64,000 nt of DNA from JAIEPX01 sp963725255 (GTDB lineage Bacteria > Pseudomonadota > Gammaproteobacteria > JAIEPX01), in contig CAVRXV010000001.1 of the NCBI GenBank assembly GCA_963725255.1, forward strand, positions 1-64,000, in the 5' to 3' direction. This document shows, one piece after another, positions 55,000 to 62,196 of the stretch. Every line of letters starts with the position of its first letter. Within the stretch, counting starts at the first letter, position 1. The notes below the pieces were generated by a model, which made no database searches, was not told the DNA's origin, and worked only from the letters and a program-made list of their open reading frames with translations. A program made the position numbers and the translations under genes.

Positions 55000-55797
55000 C
55001 TAGGGTGAGCTATCAAGCATCAATGGAAGACCTGTAAATTCTGGCATTTCATGAATCGCAGGATATTCCACGTGAACTAAATAAAGCCCAAACGGGTGCG
55101 CGGTGATTCCTGCTGCGGTGCGATCTTTGGCGAGTAATACCTCATGAGCCCAGTGAGCGCCCCGCTTCCCTTCCCCAATCACCATCAATACCCCCGCGAT
55201 ATTGCGCACCATGTGATGTAAAAAAGCATTGGCGGTAACATCGATCAAAATCATATCGCCTTGACGATGGACATTTAAGGATTTTATTTCTCGAATTGAT
55301 GTTTTCGACTGACACTCCGCATCACGGAATGATTGAAAATCATGTTTACCCACGAGGTGCTGCCCTGCTTCGTGCATTTTCATGGCATCTAAATGTCGGA
55401 AGTGCCAGCTCATTCGATGAGGATATAGTGCACTTCGAACAGGCCTATTAAAAATAATATAGTGATAACGACGTGATAATGCTGAATGTCTAGCGTGAAA
55501 GGATTCATCCACTTCACGAATCCAGTGCAAAGAAATATCTTTTGGCAAGTTGGTGTTGGCTCCCATAAGCCAGCTTTTGATAGGGCGTTGTACATCCGTA
55601 ATAAAATGACAGACTTGACCTACGGCATGTACACCCTTATCAGTACGGCCCGCACAAATAACACTGATTGGAGCATCGGCGACTTTTGATAAAGCAAGTT
55701 CGATTTCTGTTTGAATTGTCTTTAGGCCAGGTTCTTGAGTTTGCCAGCCATGATAGTGAGTGCCATCATATTCTATACCAATCGCAAATTTTGGCAT
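55000..55797 (-). CDS. truA: tRNA pseudouridine(38-40) synthase TruA
   Basis: Modifies the anticodon arm of many tRNAs. GIEYDGTHYHGWQTQ at the start, catalytic Asp in VICAGRTDKGVHAVGQVCHF, then RRYHYIIFNRP and FLHHMVRNIAGVLMVIGEGKR. 265 aa, intact. Its ATG overlaps the fimV stop in TAATG, the conserved fimV-truA pairing. Confidence 0.96.
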   Translation of the reverse strand: MPKFAIGIEYDGTHYHGWQTQEPGLKTIQTEIELALSKVADAPISVICAGRTDKGVHAVGQVCHFITDVQRPIKSWLMGANTNLPKDISLHWIREVDESFHARHSALSRRYHYIIFNRPVRSALYPHRMSWHFRHLDAMKMHEAGQHLVGKHDFQSFRDAECQSKTSIREIKSLNVHRQGDMILIDVTANAFLHHMVRNIAGVLMVIGEGKRGAHWAHEVLLAKDRTAAGITAHPFGLYLVHVEYPAIHEMPEFTGLPLMLDSSP

Positions 55798-57185
55798 TAA
55801 TGTACGGTATCCCGGATTATATCAGCGAGTATTTTACGAGCTTTGTAACGTTGTTCTTCATTACCATGCGTAATCACTTCATTCAGCACATGAGCAGCTT
55901 GCGAAGAATCACCCATATCGATATAAGCTCTGGCTAAGTCGAGTTTTGCTGCAACGCCTTCTTGACTGCCGAGGTAGTCATACTCGTCTTCAATCACTTC
56001 AACGATTTCAACCTCTTCATCAGCAAAGGTTTTTTTCTTTGTTATTGTAGCAGAGATTTTTTTGGTCACATCTTCTTTTGAACGTCGTTGTCTGGAAACG
56101 GTAAAAATAAGCACAAGTAAACAAGCCAATACACTGCTCCCCATTATCCAAATGCCATATTCACTGAAGGCTGATTGATGAAAAACAGGCGTAGAATATT
56201 GCAAGTAGTTTTCTCTCAATTGTTTTAATTGTTTATCAAGCGAAGCAATTTGATTTTTCATAGCGACATGTTCATCTTCTATGACATTAAGTCTTTCTCG
56301 AGAATATTGCTCTAACTGATTGAATCTATTTATAAAATCATCGAGCTGTTGAGTGAAGTTGCTAATGTGAGTAGCGATACCATTTTTTATAAGCGTTTCA
56401 GCTGTGGCTGCTGTAATGAAACCGTTGGGAGCAACTGTCATTTTCGTATCATGACTTCCTTGTAATGCAGATGTAAGTGCTTGAATAATCGGAATATTAA
56501 ACGTAATTATGGGTATAAAGGGTGTGTTCGGATAATTAGAAGGTAGTGCTGCTTGAAGATTGTCTACGATAGGATCATTTAAACTGAGCGAAGGAATGAG
56601 ATCAGTCAACAAGCCTTGTTCTTGAGGTTCAGAAATTTCTTTTGAAACAGAAGGTTGCGTTATTTTTGTAGAATTTGATTCAAGGTTGGGTGTATTTTGA
56701 GTCTGGGTAGTTTCAGTTGTTGTGGCTGTAGTCGGGTTTGAGAAAGTTTCATGAATTTGAATACTTTCAGGGTTACGTGCGTGTTTGATGGTGCCAAATG
56801 GAGGGGCTTTGGATCCATTTTTGCTGGAGGGTTGTTCGTAGTCAATTTTATTCATCCATGCTGCATTTTGAGAGGATATTTGGAGGAGTGCAGTGACTGG
56901 GGAAATTGCTTTTATTGCTTCAAGAGTTGGAATTCTGAGGTTTTGTCCTTCACGCAAACCATTAACGTTGTTGTCAGTAAAGGCTTCAGGATTGGCCTTG
57001 AGTAACGCAATCATCATTTGTTGTTTAGAGATGTCACGATTGGGGCGAGTTTTTTGAGCGATGTACCAGAGGTGGTCGTCAGCTGTTGTTGGGCCGTACG
57101 TTTGGGTGTCGTTGGCCAAATTACAGATGGAAACGGCTAAGAGAACTGTTGTGACAGCCAGAATGGTTAGAAGTTTACGCAACAT
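55797..57185 (-). CDS. fimV: FimV/HubP family polar landmark protein
   Basis: Cell-pole organiser with a periplasmic peptidoglycan-binding part. Signal peptide (residues 1-25), LysM-like region (DDHLWYIAQKTRPNRDISKQQMMIALLKANP... NGLREGQNLRIP), long disordered Thr/Ser/Pro segment, coiled coil before the membrane helix (GIWIMGSSVLACLLVLIFTV, about 345-364), acidic cytoplasmic stretch, and the FimV C-terminal TPR-like domain (AAKLDLARAYIDMGDSSQAAHVLNEV). At 462 aa it is short for FimV (often 700-1000). It leads the fimV-truA pair. Confidence 0.9.
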   Translation of the reverse strand: MLRKLLTILAVTTVLLAVSICNLANDTQTYGPTTADDHLWYIAQKTRPNRDISKQQMMIALLKANPEAFTDNNVNGLREGQNLRIPTLEAIKAISPVTALLQISSQNAAWMNKIDYEQPSSKNGSKAPPFGTIKHARNPESIQIHETFSNPTTATTTETTQTQNTPNLESNSTKITQPSVSKEISEPQEQGLLTDLIPSLSLNDPIVDNLQAALPSNYPNTPFIPIITFNIPIIQALTSALQGSHDTKMTVAPNGFITAATAETLIKNGIATHISNFTQQLDDFINRFNQLEQYSRERLNVIEDEHVAMKNQIASLDKQLKQLRENYLQYSTPVFHQSAFSEYGIWIMGSSVLACLLVLIFTVSRQRRSKEDVTKKISATITKKKTFADEEVEIVEVIEDEYDYLGSQEGVAAKLDLARAYIDMGDSSQAAHVLNEVITHGNEEQRYKARKILADIIRDTVH

Positions 57186-57336
57186 TAATTCCCTCTATGT
57201 ACAAACGAGATAATGTTAATGGATTCAATGGTTATTGGCTAGAGATTTTTGCTGTTCTGATTTTTATGATTGGGATAATTACACAGAAAAATAGCAGTTC
57301 TCATCGAGTTGAGTAACTGCTATCGGAGTAATCGAA

Positions 57337-57783
57337 TTACCTTGAGCCAGGTTTTGGATTAAACACTTTTTGGTGTTCAAGTTCTTCCGTTTCGGTATGC
57401 ATAAACGCTGGACGAGGCTTAAATGTTTTTTGGTTTTCTGGTTGAGCTTTAGTCACCTGAGTTTGAGCGATTTCAGCTAACATTTCAGGCGAAATTTCGT
57501 TCTGGAGTTCGGTACGATTAGATTCTGTTGCCGAAGCTGTATTTTCAGGGTATCCCTGAATAAGTTGGGTCATTGTAGTATTTGTAGTCATTGTATGGCT
57601 CCCACGCAATCGAGTTGCAATTTCTAGTAACGTTTTATGTAAAAAATGTTGTGTAGTATCAGCCACAGTTCGCAGTGTAACTTGCGCTTCGTCAAGTGCT
57701 GTCAAAATTTGTCTGTAACTACTCAAGCTATTTATCCTTCCCAGTTCTAAAATTAAGTCGGACTGTACATGAATTCCTGTCAA
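57337..57783 (-). CDS. Hypothetical protein, 148 aa, with PmrA-box-like promoter
   Basis: Not recognised. A helical N-terminal half (DLILELGRINSLSSYRQILTAL, HFLHKTLLEIATRLRG) and a flexible polar C-terminal half with two similar units, QKTFKPRPAF and QKVFNPKPGS. No signal peptide. A CTTAA-N6-CTTAA direct repeat and a TATAAT lie upstream. Small orphan proteins under such a site are often Dot/Icm effectors in Legionella and Coxiella; that is inference here. Confidence 0.6.
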   Translation of the reverse strand: MTGIHVQSDLILELGRINSLSSYRQILTALDEAQVTLRTVADTTQHFLHKTLLEIATRLRGSHTMTTNTTMTQLIQGYPENTASATESNRTELQNEISPEMLAEIAQTQVTKAQPENQKTFKPRPAFMHTETEELEHQKVFNPKPGSR

Positions 57784-57804
57784 AAATCAATCTATACAGG
57801 AGTC

Positions 57805-57837
57805 ATTATACTCTTCCAAGATTAAGAAAGTCTTAAG
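57805..57837 (-). promoter_or_regulatory. PmrA-box-like direct repeat and -10 box
   Basis: On the minus strand CTTAAGACTTTCTTAATCT (57837-57819) is a direct repeat with 11-base period, matching the CTTAA-N6-CTTAA core of the Legionella/Coxiella PmrA box. TATAAT (57810-57805) follows 8 bases later, 21 bases before the ATG at 57783. This is the only site of this pattern I noticed in the upstream regions of the orphan genes. Confidence 0.45.
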
Positions 57838-57910
57838 TAAATATACCTAGGCAGCAAATCTGTTCGAATATAGACTATACTAGGTAGTTCAATTTTGTGG
57901 AGAAACGTTA

Positions 57911-58879
57911 ATGAGTAATCGATTTTTGGTTGGTATTATCGTTGGGATATTCATCTCAATTGCTAGCTACGCACAACAAAATCAAGACAACACTGACTGG
58001 CAACACTGGGTACAAAACCTTCGAACAGAAGCATTGGCTCAAGGCATTCGTCCTGCAGTATTTGACTCCGCTTTTGAAGGCGTACAACCTAGCCAACGCG
58101 TCCAACACTTTGATAAAACTCAACCAGAAAAACGCCTCACCTACGCCGAGTATCGTAAATCTCGCATCGATGCCTTTAGAATTCTCTTGGGGCGTCGTGA
58201 ATACAACAAATATCAGGATTTACTCCAGAAAATCGCTGCTGACTACCACGTAAGCCCTTGCGTGATTACCGCTCTTTGGGGACTCGAATCGAGCTATGGC
58301 CATTTCAAAGGCAACTTCCCAGTCATTACCTCACTCGCTACTCTAGCCTACCAAGGACACCGCAAAACTTTCTTTCGTCACGAACTTCTGTTGGCCCTCA
58401 AAATCCTCAACGATCATCATGTCACATTCTCAAATTTCAAAGGAGAATGGGCAGGCGCCTCTGGTCAGACTCAATTTCTACCTTCAAGCTGGTACAAATA
58501 CGCTGTTGACTACGACGGCGATGGTAAAAAAGATATTTGGAATAGCACCGATGATGTATTGGCTTCAATAGCTAACTACCTTAAAAAAAATGAATGGCAC
58601 CACAATGAACCTTGGGCAATAGAAACAACCTTACCTGACGATTTTGACCAATCGCTTTACGGTTTTGAAAATTCACGATCTTTGTCTGAATGGGCAGAAC
58701 TCGGTGTTGAAGTTCCAAAACACCTTTCACCTGAGCTTGAAGCTGCGATCATAATGCCCTTAGGTGGCCCTCCCCTACTCGCCTTCCACAATTTTAACGT
58801 CATAAAAACTTACAATAATTCAACGTTTTATGCAGGATCCGTAGGGTATTTGGCGGATAAAATTTGTTCAAAAAATTAA
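57911..58879 (+). CDS. mltB: MltB-type lytic murein transglycosylase
   Basis: Cuts peptidoglycan glycan strands, releasing anhydro-muropeptides. Signal peptide (residues 1-21, no lipobox Cys, so periplasmic rather than lipid-anchored), then the catalytic domain with the Glu in ITALWGLESSYG (about 121-129), SLATLAYQGHRKTFFRHELL, GEWAGASGQTQFLPSSWYKYAVDYDGDGKKDIW and DVLASIANYLKKNEW. 322 aa, intact. Divergent from the 148-aa orphan. Confidence 0.92.
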   Translation: MSNRFLVGIIVGIFISIASYAQQNQDNTDWQHWVQNLRTEALAQGIRPAVFDSAFEGVQPSQRVQHFDKTQPEKRLTYAEYRKSRIDAFRILLGRREYNKYQDLLQKIAADYHVSPCVITALWGLESSYGHFKGNFPVITSLATLAYQGHRKTFFRHELLLALKILNDHHVTFSNFKGEWAGASGQTQFLPSSWYKYAVDYDGDGKKDIWNSTDDVLASIANYLKKNEWHHNEPWAIETTLPDDFDQSLYGFENSRSLSEWAELGVEVPKHLSPELEAAIIMPLGGPPLLAFHNFNVIKTYNNSTFYAGSVGYLADKICSKN

Positions 58880-58897
58880 AGTTTTAACAATTGCATT

Positions 58898-58929
58898 AAA
58901 CCTAGATTCCAGCTGCAGAATCTAGGTTT
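58898..58929. repeat. Short CTAGATTC palindrome nested in another repeat
   Basis: AAACCTAGATTC (58898-58909) and GAATCTAGGTTT (58918-58929) pair perfectly around CAGCTGCA. It shares the CTAGATTC and CTGCAGAATCTAG cores with the elements at 50478 and 61119. It interrupts the dispersed repeat: TTGCATT before it and AAGGTGTTAGAAGAT after it are nearly adjacent in the copy at 30345. Confidence 0.85.
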
Positions 58930-59034
58930 AAGGTGTTAGAAGATCTCTCATTCGCGATGAGGGGTTTAGGGGAGAGAATCCTGATTCTTTCCCATAAATA
59001 TATCATAGGAAGCATCCCCCCGGTTTTAAAAATA
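58930..59034. repeat. Partial copy of the dispersed repeat (left half of 30345-30520)
   Basis: Shares AAGGTGTTAGAAGAT, CGCGATGAGGGG, AGGGGAGAGAATC and the AGCATCCCCCCGGTTTTA region with 30352-30450. Its hairpin (58968-58994) has a mismatch. The right half of the long copy is missing. Confidence 0.8.
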
Positions 59035-59110
59035 TCCTTGCTTTAAACGGATTATCTGATAATCTTCACTCTTTAAAAATATTATTAAAAGAGAAATACG
59101 GAGATAAATA

Positions 59111-61063
59111 ATGGAAGCTAAAAAAGAAGGCTATAAAAAACTCACAGAGTTTCGAGAAGAACTTCAAAAAATCACTCTGGAGCATTTACAAACTTCAATG
59201 CCCACAGTGGATAATCAATGGTTAAAAAAAAATATCAGCACTTTTACTAAAAAAATTAAAGAAGATGAAAATCACCCTCTATATTCACAGCTTGAAATTA
59301 TTCAGTTCATAAATGCTACACTCACTGAACTGCAAGTTTACTTAAAGGAATTAGAATTTAGCCGTGATCCAAGCACAAGAAAGTTGGGCATTCAATTTTT
59401 AAAAGAAATTCTTAATGCAATACAAATAATTTGTACTCCTCACGCTGAGGAACAAACCATCGCAATAAATAGAAAAGACTATAGAATTAAAGGATTAAAA
59501 GGAAGTACATCTATTTATACCTTCTGGTTGGTAGAGTCTCCCACAGAGTTTGCAATAAATCTTGAGCGTTTTTGTTCTAAATGGAATAAGTTTGGAGTCG
59601 CTAAAATTATTGCGGATTTAGATCCTAAATTTTCTCAGCGTGCTATAAAAGAAGAGGAAAAAAATAAAAAAGACATGAGGTCTCAGGAAGAAACTGGACA
59701 ACTACAAACAACTGTAGTTTCAGTATCAGCTGCTGCACCTCCATCTCCACCTCGACCTAGTCCCAATCCGCTAACAGTCATCCCTTCTGATTCTAGCTCT
59801 GACGCTGAATTAAGTGAAGGAAAGAAAAAACAAAAAATAACAGCAACAGCAGATAAAAATTCTGATTCAGATGCTGTGGTGAGTGAAGGTAAAGATAATT
59901 CATCTTCTAGTGAAGTACAGCAAGATGAACCTGAAAGTTCATCTGAAGACGAAAAAGATATTAATAATACGCTTACTTCTGGATCAACTGCTGTTATTGC
60001 TGATCTTAATGATCATAAGAAAACTCAACCTACTGAAGAGGCGAAAGAAGAAGAAAGTGTATCCTCTAGTGAAGAAGAGAGTGATGAAGTTTCAAGAGCT
60101 GATACGTTTAAGGCAAAATCAAGTATTTCACTACGCACTAATGACGATAAAACTAATTCAGCATTAAATCATGATACTGCAGCCAATCAAGCTAGAATAA
60201 GTGACGATGAAGCCGACGATGAAGATGAATATACTTATGAAGATTACTCCGTAGATGAAGATGAAGAAGAGTCAAGTGTTGTTACTGAAGAGTCTAAACA
60301 TGAAGTTAAGGTGGCTTTGCCTGACGTACAGAAAAATGATCAACAAAGATCTCGACTAATTCAAGATCAAGCTAATTCAATTCCAAAAGAGGGTGCTGGG
60401 AAAGAAACTAGCAAAGACAAAAAGAAATCAAAAAAAACAATGACACCAATCAAGAGAAGATATAAGGGTTCAGATGGGGAGTCGGTTGAAGAAGAAATCT
60501 ATGAAGAGATTCTAAGTAAAGAAGGGGAATCATCATCTGAAGGTGAAGGCGAAACTGAATCAGATAAAAATCAAGCCAGTGAGCACCTGACGCCCGAAGA
60601 AGCAGAAGCAAATCTCGCGGATTTGCGTGATGAAGTTCAAAGCCTCATGGTTACAGTTGAAGAAGCTAAGAATTCAGTAGTTCAAGCGACCCCACCTGGT
60701 ACACCTGGCAACGGAGAACCCCCTCTAAAAGGTTTATCTGTTATTAAAAAATCCAATCCTGCATTATTCGGTCGGCTACAAAGACTCTCGATGGATAGAA
60801 AAAGTTTTTCAGCATCCACCGAAACACCTACAGAGGCAGAGGAAGCTCACCAGAAAAAGAAATCACCAGAACAAAGTCCAATGAGCGCACTTCTAGGTAG
60901 CACAGAAAAATTTCTGAAAAGTCGACCAACGAGTGATTCAAATGGCGGGAATAATTTTGCTGGTGTTGATGATGAGAATACAGGTGATTCTGAAGATAAA
61001 GATCAAGGGAAAACTGCCACTAGGGCCTTAAATTTTGGCTCATCAGAAAGTGATACTGAATAA
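59111..61063 (+). CDS. Acidic, Ser-rich orphan protein, 650 aa, effector-like
   Basis: Not recognised. A structured N-terminal region (about 1-200; TEFREELQKITLEHL, RKLGIQFLKEILNAIQII, GSTSIYTFWLVESPTEFAI) is followed by a very long disordered part (about 200-650): a PxxP segment (APPSPPRPSPNP), many acidic Ser clusters (ESSSEDEKD, SVSSSEEESDEVS, ESSSEGEGETES), DEDEYTYEDYSVDEDEE, and basic patches (KDKKKSKKTMTPIKRR). The acidic Ser clusters look like casein kinase 2 sites, a feature more usual in eukaryotic proteins. ATG 59111 follows ACGGAG. No signal peptide. Host-targeted function is an inference. Confidence 0.7.
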   Translation: MEAKKEGYKKLTEFREELQKITLEHLQTSMPTVDNQWLKKNISTFTKKIKEDENHPLYSQLEIIQFINATLTELQVYLKELEFSRDPSTRKLGIQFLKEILNAIQIICTPHAEEQTIAINRKDYRIKGLKGSTSIYTFWLVESPTEFAINLERFCSKWNKFGVAKIIADLDPKFSQRAIKEEEKNKKDMRSQEETGQLQTTVVSVSAAAPPSPPRPSPNPLTVIPSDSSSDAELSEGKKKQKITATADKNSDSDAVVSEGKDNSSSSEVQQDEPESSSEDEKDINNTLTSGSTAVIADLNDHKKTQPTEEAKEEESVSSSEEESDEVSRADTFKAKSSISLRTNDDKTNSALNHDTAANQARISDDEADDEDEYTYEDYSVDEDEEESSVVTEESKHEVKVALPDVQKNDQQRSRLIQDQANSIPKEGAGKETSKDKKKSKKTMTPIKRRYKGSDGESVEEEIYEEILSKEGESSSEGEGETESDKNQASEHLTPEEAEANLADLRDEVQSLMVTVEEAKNSVVQATPPGTPGNGEPPLKGLSVIKKSNPALFGRLQRLSMDRKSFSASTETPTEAEEAHQKKKSPEQSPMSALLGSTEKFLKSRPTSDSNGGNNFAGVDDENTGDSEDKDQGKTATRALNFGSSESDTE

Positions 61064-61118
61064 TTAACAAGAAATTTAATATTGAAGCAAATTCTTAAAT
61101 CGATTACTATGGCGACAT

Positions 61119-61175
61119 AAAATCTAGATTTTATGCATTAGCACCTTGTAAGGTTACAACTGCAGAATCTAAGTT
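61119..61175. repeat. Imperfect CTAGATT/CTGCAGAATCTA hairpin
   Basis: A 57-base imperfect palindrome with CCTTGTAAGG at its centre (61144-61153). Read on the minus strand it aligns with the left arm of the 50478 element (TAGATTCTGCAGTTG and CTAATGCA in the same order). It lies just before the 294-aa orphan gene. Confidence 0.75.
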
Positions 61176-61190
61176 AAATTAGGAGTGCTC

Positions 61191-62072
61191 ATGGAAGAGT
61201 CCCAAGAAATACAGCAAATTGGACTGCGCAAATATACTGCACTGATGGAATCAGTCAGTAATGATTTTGCAGAACTGTTGTTACTTTCTGAATCCAATCA
61301 AGAAATACTCAATCGTTGCCTTGATCCTGATCTAGCTCCAATATGGGAAATGATTTGGGAGAAAATGAATGCAGAACCCACTTATCAAGAAGCACAACAA
61401 AATTCATCATTACATTATCGCCCACTAAAACCCCAAGCATTTCTACACCCATTTTATCGTGTCGCTGGTTTGCATTATTTTCATCGGGGATCCAGACCGG
61501 GACATCGAGAATTATTATTGAAAGCGGCTGCTCCACCCTACTCTAATTTTCATGCACTGCGTGCATTATCAGAAGAACTTATAAAACTGGAAAAAGGTGA
61601 TGGATATCATTTTGCTTTAGCGCTGAATCGTGCTAATACTGCAGCTGCAGTTCATCATGCGCCAGGGTATATACTATTGGCTGAAGCTCATTTTGATATC
61701 GCTTGTCATTATAATAAAAGTAATTCACCGCGTTCTCGTGATTATTTTATATTGTCATTAAAAAATCTTGTTATTGCGGATCAATTACAACCTCATTGCG
61801 CAAACAGTATGCATAATGCGTATTATGGTTTAGGTCCTAAAATCAGTAATGGATTTGGACTTGAAACAACACAGCAAATGCTTACTCATTTGATTGCTGT
61901 GATTGAAAAAGCAGATCCTAGTATTAGTATAGCCACAGTAATCTCTTCAGCGAAAGATCAAGCTTCAACTCTAATACAAGAGCATTACGAACCTGAAAAC
62001 GGGAAATCTTTCCTCTTTAAGAAACGCAGAGTTCAGGTAACCGAAGAAAGCGTCACAACCTACCCTCACTGA
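61191..62072 (+). CDS. Orphan protein, about 294 aa
   Basis: Not recognised. Mostly helical, rich in His and aromatic residues (HPFYRVAGLHYFHRGSRPGHR, GLGPKISNGFGLETTQ); segments such as APGYILLAEAHFDIACHYNKS and YFILSLKNLVIADQLQPH have the look of TPR-like helical pairs. No signal peptide. The ATG at 61191 with AGGAG at 61181-61185 is chosen over the GTG at 61185. A weak hairpin followed by TATTTT (62074-62095) comes after the stop. Confidence 0.65.
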   Translation: MEESQEIQQIGLRKYTALMESVSNDFAELLLLSESNQEILNRCLDPDLAPIWEMIWEKMNAEPTYQEAQQNSSLHYRPLKPQAFLHPFYRVAGLHYFHRGSRPGHRELLLKAAAPPYSNFHALRALSEELIKLEKGDGYHFALALNRANTAAAVHHAPGYILLAEAHFDIACHYNKSNSPRSRDYFILSLKNLVIADQLQPHCANSMHNAYYGLGPKISNGFGLETTQQMLTHLIAVIEKADPSISIATVISSAKDQASTLIQEHYEPENGKSFLFKKRRVQVTEESVTTYPH

Positions 62073-62158
62073 TAGGGGGCTCAAAGCCTCTATTTTAGCC
62101 CGTTTTAGCCAAGCGCTGATAAATTTACATTAAAAACAACGACTTGCGGAAAGTGTAC

Positions 62159-62164
62159 TATAAT
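62159..62164 (+). promoter_or_regulatory. -10 box of the tandem-repeat orphan gene
   Basis: TATAAT in GTGTACTATAATTACA, 33 bases before the ATG at 62197; same core as at 53041. GAGGGGG at 62183-62190 serves as ribosome site. Confidence 0.45.
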
Positions 62165-62196
62165 TACAGTAGAGATAAGTTTAGAGGGGGTATGAC

